This document shows positions 27,467 to 36,097 of a stretch of DNA of 64,000 nucleotides, piece after piece (position 1 is the first letter of the stretch; the number at the start of each line of letters is the position of its first letter). The stretch spans positions 1 through 64,000 of the forward strand of contig NZ_JANUHA010000007.1 of the NCBI RefSeq assembly GCF_024753255.1. The letters run 5' to 3'. Made by a program: the position numbers and the translations under genes. The DNA comes from Massilia agri. Its GTDB lineage: Bacteria > Pseudomonadota > Gammaproteobacteria > Burkholderiales > Burkholderiaceae_D. Below the pieces are notes generated by a model, which did not search any database, had not been told where the DNA came from, and saw nothing but the letters and a program-made list of their open reading frames with translations.

Positions 27467-28831
27467 ATGGCGATCAACAGCCCCACTTATGATCCGGTAT
27501 CGACCGCGACCGCGCTCGCGGAAAAGTACGTCTCCGGTCAACAGGAAGTCCTGAAGGCCCGCAGCACCCGCGCCAATGCGACCGAGAAGGCGCTCACCGA
27601 CCTGAATTCGGCCCTGAACACCTTCCAGAACGCCCTGGCTTCCATGGCCGCGCCGAACAAGACCCTGTACGCGCAGTCCGCCGTGCTCGGTGACACCAGC
27701 ATTGGCACCGCCACCGCCACCGCGAAGGCCGCCGCCGGCAGCTACGCCTTCTACGTCCAGAGCCTGGCGGCCGCCGGCCAGGTTTCCTACTCCAACCTCA
27801 CCGAGGACAGCGGCGTGAGCGGCATCCTCAAAGTGAATGTGGGCGGGACCACGATCAACGTCGACCTCGCGGCCGCCAACACCGACGGTGGCGCGACGCC
27901 GCTGACCCCGCGCGAGATCGCCGCCGCCATCAATGCCGACAGCGAGAACGCTTCGCTGGTGAGCGCCTCGGTCATTACCACCGCGCCCGGCAAGTACGAA
28001 CTGGTGCTGACCGCCAAGCAGAGCGGCGCGACCAACGGCGTCACGATCGATGCCAGCGGACTGACGGGCTCTTCCCTGACTGGCAAGACCGCCAACGTGC
28101 TGGTGCAGGAATCCGACGCGGTGATCCGGATCGGATCGGCGACCGGCCCGGAGATCCGCCAGTCGAGCAATGTGTTCACCGGCATCGACGGCGTGACCGT
28201 CACCTTCAACAAGGTGACCACCGCCCCGGTCACGCTGACCGTCGGACCGGATTCCAGTGCGACCAGCGCCAACGTGCAGGGCTTCATCGACGCCTACAAC
28301 AAGCTCAAGAGTGTGCTGGACGCGATGCTGGCCCCGGCCAATGCGTCCAAGGGCACCGCCGCCGGCGCATTCGCGGGCGATGCCGGCGTGGCCTCGCTGC
28401 GTGACCGACTGGTCAGCCTTCTGCGCCAGGGCAGCGGCGACAGCCTGGCCAACTACGGCATCATCGCCAATCGCCAGGGCACGCTGTCGCTCGACACCAC
28501 GCGCCTGAACAAGGCGCTGGCCCTGGACCCGAACGGCCTCGACAACCTGATCGGCAAGGCCACGACGGGCTCGCCGACCGGCATCGCCGGCGCCATCGAT
28601 ACCTACGTGAAGGGCTGGACCAGCGGTATCAAGGGCCAGATCAAGACCCGCCAGGAAGCCAATTCCAGGCTGCAGACGGAACTGAGCAGCCGCCAGGACC
28701 TGATCGACCAGCAGTACGACGCGGCCTATCGCCGCTATCTCATGCAGTTCAGCCGGCTGCAGGAGATCCAGAGTCAGATGTCGAGCAACAGCTCACTGTT
28801 CGACGCTCTGTTCAGCAACGACAAAGACTAG
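27467..28831 (+). CDS. fliD: Flagellar filament cap protein FliD (LafB position)
   Basis: Filament cap, 454 residues. N-terminal hook-associated region (residues 1-80), a flagellin-IN motif near 150-165 (REIAAAINADSENASLVSASV), and a C-terminal coiled helix (LSSRQDLIDQQYDAAYRRYLMQ) that inserts at the filament tip. A strong ribosome site (GAGGAGAAG) precedes the ATG at 27467. In most primary flagellar systems fliD-S-T sit by fliC; here they follow fliJ directly, 26 bases later, in the order of the lateral lafB-C block. Exported; FliT is its likely chaperone. Confidence 0.94.
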   Translation: MAINSPTYDPVSTATALAEKYVSGQQEVLKARSTRANATEKALTDLNSALNTFQNALASMAAPNKTLYAQSAVLGDTSIGTATATAKAAAGSYAFYVQSLAAAGQVSYSNLTEDSGVSGILKVNVGGTTINVDLAAANTDGGATPLTPREIAAAINADSENASLVSASVITTAPGKYELVLTAKQSGATNGVTIDASGLTGSSLTGKTANVLVQESDAVIRIGSATGPEIRQSSNVFTGIDGVTVTFNKVTTAPVTLTVGPDSSATSANVQGFIDAYNKLKSVLDAMLAPANASKGTAAGAFAGDAGVASLRDRLVSLLRQGSGDSLANYGIIANRQGTLSLDTTRLNKALALDPNGLDNLIGKATTGSPTGIAGAIDTYVKGWTSGIKGQIKTRQEANSRLQTELSSRQDLIDQQYDAAYRRYLMQFSRLQEIQSQMSSNSSLFDALFSNDKD

Positions 28832-28848
28832 ACGGAATCCAGACAATC

Positions 28849-29238
28849 ATGTCCTACCAAGAAGCCTACGGCGGGTATCACGCCGTCAACCTCGACGCCC
28901 AGACCTCGCGCGCCTCGCCGGTCGAGCTGGTGTTGTTGCTCACCGACGGCCTGCTCGACGAGCTGGCGCGCGCCCGCGCCCACATCGCCGCCAGGCGCTT
29001 CGAAGCCAAGGCGGCGAGTATCGACAAATGCGTCGAGATCATCAACGGCCTGTCCAGCTCCCTGGACTTCGAGCAGGGCGGCGAGACCGTCGCCAACCTG
29101 GCGCGCATCTACGATTTCTGCGCCCAGCATCTGCTCGGCGCCGGCATCAAGATGGAACCCGCCATGGTCGATGAAGTCATCCGCATCCTGAGCACCATCC
29201 GCGACGGCTGGAAAGGCGTACAGGAGCGCAATGGATAG
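28849..29238 (+). CDS. fliS: Flagellin export chaperone FliS (LafC position)
   Basis: Four-helix-bundle chaperone of 129 residues that wraps the flagellin C-terminus and brings it to FlhA. Typical marks are an N-terminal YxxAY-like YGGYHAVNLDAQTSRASPVELVLLLTDGLL and the central LSSSLDFEQGGETVANLARIYDF. It lies 17 bases after fliD and overlaps fliT by eight bases. Confidence 0.94.
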   Translation: MSYQEAYGGYHAVNLDAQTSRASPVELVLLLTDGLLDELARARAHIAARRFEAKAASIDKCVEIINGLSSSLDFEQGGETVANLARIYDFCAQHLLGAGIKMEPAMVDEVIRILSTIRDGWKGVQERNG

Positions 29239-29545
29239 GAGCGGCGTCATCGACCGCCTCGCCGGCGAGCTGGAACAGGCCGCAGCACAGCGCGACTGGG
29301 AGCTGCTCGGACGCGCCGTGCGCGATCTCGCGCCCCGGCTGCAGCGCCTGGCCACGACCTGCGCCTGGAGCGACGGCGAGCGCGCCGCCCTGGCGCGCCT
29401 GCGCGGCGCTCATGACGGCGCCGCCGCGCGGGTCGCTCTGGCCGGCAGCGAGCTGCAGGCGCAACTGGCCGCCATGCGCGACAACAAGGAAGGCTGGATG
29501 GCCTATGCCCTCGCAGGCGAACCCGAAACCGGTAACACCCAATGA
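29231..29545 (+). CDS. fliT: FliT-like flagellar chaperone
   Basis: Small helical protein of 104 residues between fliS and fliK. It has the size, position and acidic-helical make-up of FliT/LafD, with DWELLGRAVRDLAPRLQRL and KEGWMAYALAG near the end, but no strong sequence signature. In the family it holds FliD before export. Starts inside fliS and overlaps fliK by four bases. Confidence 0.75.
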   Translation: MDRSGVIDRLAGELEQAAAQRDWELLGRAVRDLAPRLQRLATTCAWSDGERAALARLRGAHDGAAARVALAGSELQAQLAAMRDNKEGWMAYALAGEPETGNTQ

Positions 29546-30702
29546 ATATCACCATGAATAGCGCGATGAGCGTCACCCTGCCCGCGTCAAACGACCCGGC
29601 GGCGAATACCGCCGCGCCCGCGGACGGCCTGCCCCTGGACCCGGCGCTGGCCGGCGTCCAGGCGGCCGCCAATCCGCTGGCCTTCCTCCAATTCCTGCAG
29701 CTGGACGCAGCTGTCCCGGCAGTCGATGCCGCCGCGCCGCAGGTCGCCGAGGCGCAGGCCGAAGCACAGCCGCAAGCTGCCGCTGCCGGCCAGGAGCCTG
29801 TCGCACCCGAGGCGGCGCCGGAAGCCGTCGTGGACCAGACCCTGCTCGCCGCATTGAGCATGCCGCTGATGCCGTCGATGATGGCGATGCCGGCCGCCTT
29901 GCCCGCCGCCGTGCGCGCCGGCGCCGGCATGCAGGAGCAGCCGCGCGCGGCCGACGTTGCGCCGGTCGCCGCCGCGGCCGCCGCGCCGGTCGAGCTGCCG
30001 CTGGCCGCGCTGGCCCGCCCGACCGCTCCGGCCGAGCAGCTGCAGCAGGCCGCCCTGCCGGCGCAGGCGGGCGAAGCCGCTCAGCCTGCGCGCGCCGCAG
30101 CCCCGCAAGCGCCTGTCGCCACGGCCGCCGCTGCCAGCCAACCGGCGCCAGCCCAGGCCGAGACCGCGGGCAGCCAGGTCCAGGCCGCGAACACGAGCGC
30201 CTTCGGCGTCGCCGCTCCCCAGCCTGGCGCAGCGCCGCGCGAGTCCTCCACCTTGACCCTGTCCGGTCCGCCGACGGCATGGCGCCAGACCCTGCAGGAA
30301 GCGCTGGGCGATCGCCTGAACCTCCAGATCGGCAAGAACGCCGAGCAGGCCGTGATCCGCCTCGAGCCGCCGATGCTGGGCCGGGTCGAGATCTCGATCC
30401 GCCACGCCGCCGGCAGCCTGGAAGTGAACATCACCGCCACCCACGGCGAGGTGCTGCGCCAGCTGAACACGGTCAGTGAAAACCTGCGCAACGACCTGGC
30501 CGGCCGCCAGTACAGCGACGTCTCGGTGAACGTGAGCCAGGCGCCGCGCGCCCAGGCCATGGCCCAGTCCGGCGCTGGTTTCAACGCCGATGCCCAGGGC
30601 CGTGGACGCCAGCAGGAGCAGCAACAGGAGAAGCAGCCCGGCGCCGCGCTGCTTGACGCCCATCAACCCAACGCCGCTTTCTCGCTGAGCGGACGCGCAT
30701 AA
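29542..30702 (+). CDS. fliK: Flagellar hook-length control protein FliK (LafE position)
   Basis: Molecular ruler and substrate switch, 386 residues. Residues 1-240 are an Ala/Pro/Gln-rich, probably extended region. The C-terminal domain is the Flg_hook type: LNLQIGKNAEQAVIRLEPP, MLGRVEISIRHAAGSLEVNI, LRQLNTVSENLRNDLAG. The tail is Gln-rich. It lies in the fliS-T-K-L run, not with fliJ alone as in enterics, which fits the lateral order. It acts on FlhB. Another FliK-like protein is encoded beside fliC. Confidence 0.92.
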   Translation: MNITMNSAMSVTLPASNDPAANTAAPADGLPLDPALAGVQAAANPLAFLQFLQLDAAVPAVDAAAPQVAEAQAEAQPQAAAAGQEPVAPEAAPEAVVDQTLLAALSMPLMPSMMAMPAALPAAVRAGAGMQEQPRAADVAPVAAAAAAPVELPLAALARPTAPAEQLQQAALPAQAGEAAQPARAAAPQAPVATAAAASQPAPAQAETAGSQVQAANTSAFGVAAPQPGAAPRESSTLTLSGPPTAWRQTLQEALGDRLNLQIGKNAEQAVIRLEPPMLGRVEISIRHAAGSLEVNITATHGEVLRQLNTVSENLRNDLAGRQYSDVSVNVSQAPRAQAMAQSGAGFNADAQGRGRQQEQQQEKQPGAALLDAHQPNAAFSLSGRA

Positions 30703-30712
30703 CCCGTCGACC

Positions 30713-31186
30713 ATGAACAGCAAAGTCAAACTCATCGCCGCTTTTGCCGCCGTCGCCATCCTCGCCGCCGGTGCGGCCGGCGGCGCGATGTGGTACCTCG
30801 CTCCTGCGCAGCATGGCGCCGGCACGGCCGACGCCGAGGCGCCGAAGAAGGCCGAAGCGGAAAAGAAGCCGACCAAGTACGTCACCCTCGACAAGGTGAT
30901 CGTGATGCTGCGCCGCGCGCCGAACGAGGCCGCGGCCCATTACCTGTCGGTGGACCTGGTGCTGGCCACCACGGCCGAGCAGGAAAAGGAAGCCAAGGAA
31001 CACCTGCCGCTGCTGCGCAGCATCGTGCTGTCCTCGCTGTCGCCGCTCTCGCTCGCCGAAGCGAACGCGATGACGGTGGACCAGTTCGCTGCCACGCTGA
31101 ACAAGACCTTCGATGCCAACTATGCCAAGGAAAACCACATCAAGCCGTTTTCCGAAGTCATGATCGGCAAGCTGATCATCGAGTAA
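30713..31186 (+). CDS. fliL: Flagellar basal-body-associated protein FliL (LafF position)
   Basis: Single-pass inner-membrane protein of 157 residues that rings the stator. TM at about 6-26, a charged Lys/Glu linker, then the periplasmic SPFH-like domain (YVTLDKVIVMLRR, HYLSVDLVLATT, LPLLRSIVLSSLSPLSL). Located just before the sigma factor and stator genes, where a FliL that supports MotAB would be expected. Confidence 0.92.
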   Translation: MNSKVKLIAAFAAVAILAAGAAGGAMWYLAPAQHGAGTADAEAPKKAEAEKKPTKYVTLDKVIVMLRRAPNEAAAHYLSVDLVLATTAEQEKEAKEHLPLLRSIVLSSLSPLSLAEANAMTVDQFAATLNKTFDANYAKENHIKPFSEVMIGKLIIE

Positions 31187-31208
31187 TCACACGCACGCGG
31201 AGACCTTC

Positions 31209-31949
31209 GTGGCCTATCTAGCCGATTACGCCGATTCGAGCGCCGGCACCCTGTATGGGGAAGCGCCCGCCAACGCGGGCATGACCCCCGGCGAGGAGCA
31301 GCGTCACCTGGTGGCCTATGCGCCGCTGGTCAAGCGCATCGTGCGCCAGCTGAACTCGCAGGTGTCCGGCGCCGTATCGCGCGAGGACATGGAGCAGATC
31401 GGCCTGATGGGCCTGCTCGAAGCGCTGCGCCGCTACGGCACCCCCGACAACGGCTTCGGCAGCTACGCCAGCCTGCGGGTGCGCGGCGCCATCCTCGACG
31501 AGCTGCGGCGCCAGGACTGGCGTCCGCGCACGGTGCGCCAGGACAGCCACCGCGTGCGCGACGAACTGCGCGCGCTGACCCGCAAGCTGGGCCGCGAGCC
31601 GACCGAGAAAGAAGCCGCCGCCGCCCTGGGCGTGACGGCCGAGGAATTCCGCCAGCACGTGCTGGACGACTGCGCCGAAGAGATGCTCAGCTTCGACGAG
31701 GTGCTGCAGGAAGCGACCGACCATGCGCACAGCGCCCCGAGCCCGGAAGAGTCTTTCCTGGTGCGGCGCAGCCTGGAACAGGTGCTTGGCAGCCTGAACG
31801 AAAAAGAACAGCGCGTGATCCAGATGATCTACGAGTTCGAGCTGAGCTACAAGGAAATCGCCGCCGTGCTCGACCTGTCCGACGCACGCGTCTGCCAGTT
31901 GAATAAAAGCGCGCTGGCAAAAATGAAGGCTGCGCTGCAGCGCACCTAA
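31209..31949 (+). CDS. fliA: Sigma28 factor FliA (LafS position)
   Basis: Flagellar sigma factor of 246 residues for late genes. Region 2 (APLVKRIVRQLNSQ, DMEQIGLMGLLEALRRY, SYASLRVRGAILDELRRQDW), region 3 and region 4 (LNEKEQRVIQMIYEFELSYKE, DARVCQLNKSALAKMK) are complete. GTG start at 31209 with GGAG about 10 bases upstream. It is embedded between fliL and motA, as lafS is between lafF and lafT. FlgM, its inhibitor, is encoded three genes downstream in the same run. Confidence 0.95.
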   Translation: MAYLADYADSSAGTLYGEAPANAGMTPGEEQRHLVAYAPLVKRIVRQLNSQVSGAVSREDMEQIGLMGLLEALRRYGTPDNGFGSYASLRVRGAILDELRRQDWRPRTVRQDSHRVRDELRALTRKLGREPTEKEAAAALGVTAEEFRQHVLDDCAEEMLSFDEVLQEATDHAHSAPSPEESFLVRRSLEQVLGSLNEKEQRVIQMIYEFELSYKEIAAVLDLSDARVCQLNKSALAKMKAALQRT

Positions 31950-31971
31950 TATCAAGAGAGAGGCTTACGTC

Positions 31972-32883
31972 ATGCAGCAATTACTCGGTATCGCCATCGT
32001 GCTCGGGTGCGTCTTCGGGGGCTTCACCCTGATGGGCGGCACTTTTTCCGCGATCTTCCACCCGACCGAGCTCCTGATCATCGGTGGCGCCGCGGTCGGC
32101 GCCCTGGTGCTGGGCAACCCCAAGCACGTGCTGGGCGAGATGGCCCACCAGCTCAAGAAAGTCGCAGCGCGCAAGAAACACGACTCGGAATTCCAGCGCC
32201 AGCTGCTGCTCCTGATGTACGAACTGCTGCAGACCGCCGCCGGCGGCCTGAAGGCCCTGGACGCCCACGTCGAAGCGCCGTCGGAAAGCCCGATGTTCCA
32301 GCGCTACCCGCGCATCCTGGACGAGCCCAAGCTGCTGGCTTTCATCGTCGACAACTTCCGCCTCATGGCCATGGGCAAGATCAACGCCCACGAGCTGGAA
32401 GGCGTGCTGGAGCAGGAACTGGAAGCCATCCACGAAGAACTGACCCAACCGGCGAAGTCGCTGCAGAAGATCGCGGAAGCGATGCCGGGCTTCGGCATCC
32501 TGGCCGCGGTGCTGGGCATCGTGATGGCCATGTTCTCGGTCTCGGGCGGGGCGGACTCGGGCGAGATCGCCGAGAAGATCGGCGCGGCCATGGTCGGCAC
32601 CTTCATCGGCATCTTCTTCTGCTACGGCCTGCTGGAACCGCTGGCCAACCTGATGAAGCAGTCGGTCAATTCCGAAGCCTCGACCATGGAAACCGTGAAG
32701 GTGGTGCTGTGCACCCACGTAGCCGGCAAGCCTGCCCTGCTGGCGATCGACGCCGGGCGCCGCTTGATTCAATTGAACACCAAACCGAGCTTCGCCCAGC
32801 TGGAACAGTGGATCAATGCCATGGGCGGCGAAGACGAATCGCAGAACAAGCGGCGTCGCGGCACTGACCGCATGGCGGGTTGA
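31972..32883 (+). CDS. motA: Stator protein MotA (LafT position)
   Basis: Stator subunit of 303 residues with four membrane segments and a large cytoplasmic loop containing the rotor-facing charges (around SPMFQRYPRILDEPK and ELEGVLEQELE). The third and fourth helices (MPGFGILAAVLGIVMAM, MVGTFIGIFFCYGLLEPL) contain the Pro that works with the MotB Asp. Length and composition fit the proton-driven MotA class rather than PomA; this is inference. The ribosome site GAGAGAGG precedes it. Confidence 0.95.
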   Translation: MQQLLGIAIVLGCVFGGFTLMGGTFSAIFHPTELLIIGGAAVGALVLGNPKHVLGEMAHQLKKVAARKKHDSEFQRQLLLLMYELLQTAAGGLKALDAHVEAPSESPMFQRYPRILDEPKLLAFIVDNFRLMAMGKINAHELEGVLEQELEAIHEELTQPAKSLQKIAEAMPGFGILAAVLGIVMAMFSVSGGADSGEIAEKIGAAMVGTFIGIFFCYGLLEPLANLMKQSVNSEASTMETVKVVLCTHVAGKPALLAIDAGRRLIQLNTKPSFAQLEQWINAMGGEDESQNKRRRGTDRMAG

Positions 32884-32885
32884 TC

Positions 32886-33827
32886 GTGTCGAATCCTAAA
32901 GACAAGCACCACGAAGCAACCATCGTCAAGCGCGGCGGCGGCAAGCACGCGCATGACGAGCACGGCGGCGCCTGGAAGGTCGCCTTCGCCGACTTCTGCC
33001 TCGCTTTGATGGCACTCTTTCTCGTTTTGTGGCTGATTGCCTCACGAGAACAACAGAACCTCAAGAAAATCGTGCGCGACGCGACCGACAGCGGTATGCT
33101 CGAGGGGATGGGCCACAAGCCGGCTATCGCGGCCGAGCCGAGCGGCAGCATGATCGAGCGCTTCCAGCTGCCGACTGCCGGCGGCAAGGGCAGCAACGAT
33201 CCGGGCGCGCCGAGCCAGCCGCGGGTGGCCTACGAGTCGCCGTCCGAACTGACGGCGCTGTCGAAAGCGCTGGGCGAAATGAGCCAGGAGGCCGGCCTTG
33301 CCGCCAACCTGGACACGGTGATCACGCCATACGGCCTGCGCGTGATGCTGCACGATACCGACCGCCAGGGCATGTTCATGCGCGGCAGCGCCCTGCCCAC
33401 CGGCCGCTTCGTGAAACTGCTGCGCAAGATGGGACCGCTGTTCGCCCAGATGGAAAACCAGATGCTGATCGTCGGCCACACCGACTCCTCCCGTTTCGCC
33501 GGCTCCGACAAGGGCGGCTACTCGAACTGGGCGCTGTCGACCGACCGCGCGCTGTCCGCCCGCGCCGAGCTGCTGGGCGGCGGCATGCGCGGCGAGACCG
33601 TGCTGCAAGTGGTCGGCATGGCGGAACGCGCACCGATCGACGCGAACGAGCCGCTGGCGGGCGTGAACCGCCGCATCGAGCTCCTGATCCTGACGACCAA
33701 GCAGTCGCGCGCGGTGGCGGGCATGTTCGGCAAGCCCGGCTCCGCCCCACCGCCCGGCAAGGAAACTTCCGTCGGCATGCCTGACGCGGACGAACTCGAC
33801 AAGCTGCGTGGCCAATTGCCGAACTAA
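32886..33827 (+). CDS. motB: Stator protein MotB (LafU position)
   Basis: Stator subunit of 313 residues. The single TM (about 31-50) contains the ion-binding Asp in KVAFADFCLALMALFLVLW. The C-terminal OmpA-like domain (NQMLIVGHTDSSRFAGSDKG, NWALSTDRALSARAELL, VNRRIELLILT) anchors to peptidoglycan. The start is taken as the GTG at 32886; a TTG at 32880, overlapping the motA stop, is also in frame. It forms the stator with MotA. Confidence 0.95.
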   Translation: MSNPKDKHHEATIVKRGGGKHAHDEHGGAWKVAFADFCLALMALFLVLWLIASREQQNLKKIVRDATDSGMLEGMGHKPAIAAEPSGSMIERFQLPTAGGKGSNDPGAPSQPRVAYESPSELTALSKALGEMSQEAGLAANLDTVITPYGLRVMLHDTDRQGMFMRGSALPTGRFVKLLRKMGPLFAQMENQMLIVGHTDSSRFAGSDKGGYSNWALSTDRALSARAELLGGGMRGETVLQVVGMAERAPIDANEPLAGVNRRIELLILTTKQSRAVAGMFGKPGSAPPPGKETSVGMPDADELDKLRGQLPN

Positions 33828-33862
33828 TCATGACCGTTCAATCGAAATCCCGAGGTACCCGC

Positions 33863-34132
33863 ATGAAGATCTCCGGCGCATCCGCACCAGTCTCGACCGT
33901 GAGCATCGGCGCCCAGACCGTCACGGTCCAGGCACCCGCCGCGGCGGCAAGCACCGCGCCCGCCCTGCAATCCGAAGTGCTGCAGCCGGCCGCCAGGGCC
34001 CTGGCCGCGATGCCGGACTTCGATGCCGGCCGCGTGGCCGAGCTGCGCGAGCTGCTCGCCAAGGGCGAGCTGCCTTTCGATGCGGGCCGCCTGGCCGGCC
34101 TGATCGAGCGCTTCCACGGAGGCCGAGGATGA
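33863..34132 (+). CDS. flgM: Anti-sigma28 factor FlgM
   Basis: Exported inhibitor of FliA, 89 residues. The N-terminal half is disordered Ala/Val/Thr-rich; the C-terminal helices (FDAGRVAELRELLAKGELPFD, then AGRLAGLIERF) match the sigma28-binding part of FlgM. The start is set at 33863 (MKISGASAP) because GAGGT precedes it; an ATG at 33830 lacks a good site. It overlaps flgN by four bases. It shares a transcription unit with the sigma factor it controls. Confidence 0.88.
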   Translation: MKISGASAPVSTVSIGAQTVTVQAPAAAASTAPALQSEVLQPAARALAAMPDFDAGRVAELRELLAKGELPFDAGRLAGLIERFHGGRG

Positions 34133-34557
34133 GCCGCATGACCCGCCAGCAAGCGCAGGCGGCATTGGCAGACGGCGTCCAGGCCGACGTGCGCGACAGC
34201 GCCGAAGTGCTGGCCCTGCTCGAGCGCCAGTTCGAAGCCGCCCTGCGCCACCGCAGCAGCGAGCTGACCCAGCTGGCCGAACTGCTCACGCCCCTGCTCG
34301 ACGCCATGGAAGCGCGGCGCCAGCAGCGCGTCTCGCTGGTGCGCGCCCTGCTGGGCAACAGCGGCACCATGACCCAGTACATCGGAACCCTGACGGGCCA
34401 GGCCCAGGCCGCCTTCAGCGCGGCCTGGTCCGACCTGGAGCGCACCGTCCAGGCCTGCAAGGAAGCGACCACCCGCAACGGCAGCCTGCTGGCCGAACAG
34501 TACACCGTGATGCAGCGCGTGCTGCACGGAGAGGATGGCATCTATGCGCCACGCTGA
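34129..34557 (+). CDS. flgN: Flagellar chaperone FlgN
   Basis: Helical protein of 142 residues, export chaperone for FlgK and FlgL. The start is at 34129 with GGAGG upstream and ATGA overlap with flgM; the frame is open further back but only as a shadow of motB and flgM. Long helices (VLALLERQFEAALRHRSSE, LTPLLDAMEARRQQRVSLV) are typical. The flgM-flgN pair is a standard association. Confidence 0.87.
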   Translation: MSRMTRQQAQAALADGVQADVRDSAEVLALLERQFEAALRHRSSELTQLAELLTPLLDAMEARRQQRVSLVRALLGNSGTMTQYIGTLTGQAQAAFSAAWSDLERTVQACKEATTRNGSLLAEQYTVMQRVLHGEDGIYAPR

Positions 34558-35305
34558 CTTCACCATGCCCTCCATGGCGCCCACCGCGCCGACCGCCGCG
34601 ACGCGGCCTACCGCGGCCATCGGCGGCGGCAGCGGTTTCGGCAGCGGTTTCGGCAGCATGCTGAGCGAAGTGCAGGGAGAGGTCGCCGCCTATATCCAGA
34701 ACGGCGACGGCGACGCCGGCAGCGGCGCCGCGGCCTTGAGCGCCGAAGGCGCGATGTGGCGCGCGCGCGCCAACGGTTTGATCAGCGGCGAGACCGAGGT
34801 CGACCCGGCAGCCGGAATGGGCGGCGGCGGCGCCACCACGCCGGAACAACAGGCCTTCCTGGAGAGCATTGCGCCTTTCGCCCAGGAAGCCGCCGCGCAG
34901 CTCGGCGTGGCGCCGGAACTGGTGTCCGCCCACGCCGCCCTGGAGTCGGGGTGGGGAAAGCAGCCCCTGAAGAACGGCAGCGGCGCCAGCAGCCACAACC
35001 TGTTCGGCATCAAGGCCGGCTCGCGCTGGGAAGGCGCCGTGAACGAATCGGCGACCACGGAATACGTGGGCGGCGCCGCGATCAAGACGCGCGAGCGCTT
35101 CCGTTCCTACCCGGATGCGGGCGCGGCCTTCCGCGACTACGCCCAGATGCTGATCGAGAACCCGCGCTACAAGGGCGCCCTGAACGTGGGCAGCGATGCC
35201 CAGGCATTCGCACGCGGCCTGGCGCGCGGCGGCTATGCCACCGACCCGGCCTACGCCAGCAAGCTGGCGAAGCTGGCCACCAGGCTGCAGGGTTCCGACA
35301 ACTAA
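34544..35305 (+). CDS. GH73 glucosaminidase corresponding to the FlgJ C-terminal domain
   Basis: Peptidoglycan hydrolase of 253 residues. Residues 1-100 are low-complexity Gly/Ala/Thr; residues 105-250 are a GH73 (FlgJ-type) domain with LVSAHAALESGWGK carrying the catalytic Glu, NLFGIKAG, RFRSYPDAGAAFRDY and ENPRYKGAL. No signal peptide, so it is presumably exported by the flagellar apparatus. The rod-scaffold half of FlgJ is encoded separately at 42125-42460. The start at 34544 has GGAGAGG nine bases upstream. Last gene of the rightward fliE operon, convergent with flgA. It opens the wall for the rod. Confidence 0.88.
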   Translation: MRHADFTMPSMAPTAPTAATRPTAAIGGGSGFGSGFGSMLSEVQGEVAAYIQNGDGDAGSGAAALSAEGAMWRARANGLISGETEVDPAAGMGGGGATTPEQQAFLESIAPFAQEAAAQLGVAPELVSAHAALESGWGKQPLKNGSGASSHNLFGIKAGSRWEGAVNESATTEYVGGAAIKTRERFRSYPDAGAAFRDYAQMLIENPRYKGALNVGSDAQAFARGLARGGYATDPAYASKLAKLATRLQGSDN

Positions 35306-36028
35306 TCAGCGGCGGTTCGGCTGCGGCAGGTCGAGCGGTTCGACCGTGCCGGCGCCGGCCACGCGCATGCGCACCACCTGCCCGCTCGTCGCGTTCCGCA
35401 CCCGCACCACGGCGCCGTTCGCGCCGGCATCCAGCGCCTCGCCGGCCATGCTGACTTCGATGCCCTCGATGCGCGCCACCATCTGCACCTGGTCGCCGCG
35501 CTTGACCATCAGCGGCGCCGTGAGCTGGCCGGAACGCAGGATCTCGCCGGCGCGCAGGCTGCGCCGGCTGGTCTGGCCGACCGCCAGCTCGGGCGCGCCG
35601 ATCGCGTCGCCGACCAGGGTGACGTCGCGGCGCTCGAGGGTGACGTGTTCGTCGCCGATCGTCTCGTTCGGCCTGATCGGCGCCGCGGCCACGGCCACCA
35701 CCGCCGAGACGCGGGCGCGCACCACGAAGTCCTGGCGCCAGCCCTGCGCGCCTTTGGCCGCGGGACAGCGGGCCAGGAAGCGCATGCGGGCGAACTGGCG
35801 GGTGTCGAGGGCCTCGACCTCGACCGGCACGGCACAGGGCGGCGCCGGACGCGCACTGAGCACATTCAGCTCGACTTGCGGCTCTGACAAGCCGCTGCTT
35901 AGCAGCTGTTTGTCGATTTGTCCACGAGCGGCTTGTTCTATCGCCAAGGAAATAGGTTGAGCGGCCTCGCTTGTGGCACAGAAAAGACAGGTTACAATGG
36001 CGATGGTTGCCGTACGGAAAGCAATCAT
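35306..36028 (-). CDS. flgA: P-ring assembly chaperone FlgA
   Basis: Periplasmic protein of 240 residues with a signal peptide (about 1-22), needed to assemble FlgI into the P ring. The SAF domain is recognisable (IRPNETIGDEHVTLERRDV, RRSLRAGEILRSGQLTAP, VKRGDQVQMVARIEGIEVS, GEALDAGANGAVVRVRN). It ends one base after the GH73 gene on the other strand, and is divergent from flgB with 69 bases between them. Confidence 0.93.
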   Translation of the reverse strand: MIAFRTATIAIVTCLFCATSEAAQPISLAIEQAARGQIDKQLLSSGLSEPQVELNVLSARPAPPCAVPVEVEALDTRQFARMRFLARCPAAKGAQGWRQDFVVRARVSAVVAVAAAPIRPNETIGDEHVTLERRDVTLVGDAIGAPELAVGQTSRRSLRAGEILRSGQLTAPLMVKRGDQVQMVARIEGIEVSMAGEALDAGANGAVVRVRNATSGQVVRMRVAGAGTVEPLDLPQPNRR

Positions 36029-36097
36029 TGTTAAATAGAGGGTCGAGAAGCACCCATTTTATCGAAACATCCGCAGTTCACCGACAGAGGATCGAGA

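Noticed and set aside
35974..35991. TGGCACAGAAAAGACA as a sigma54 site for flgB
   Set aside because: The -24 half fits but there is no GC at the -12 position, and it lies inside flgA.
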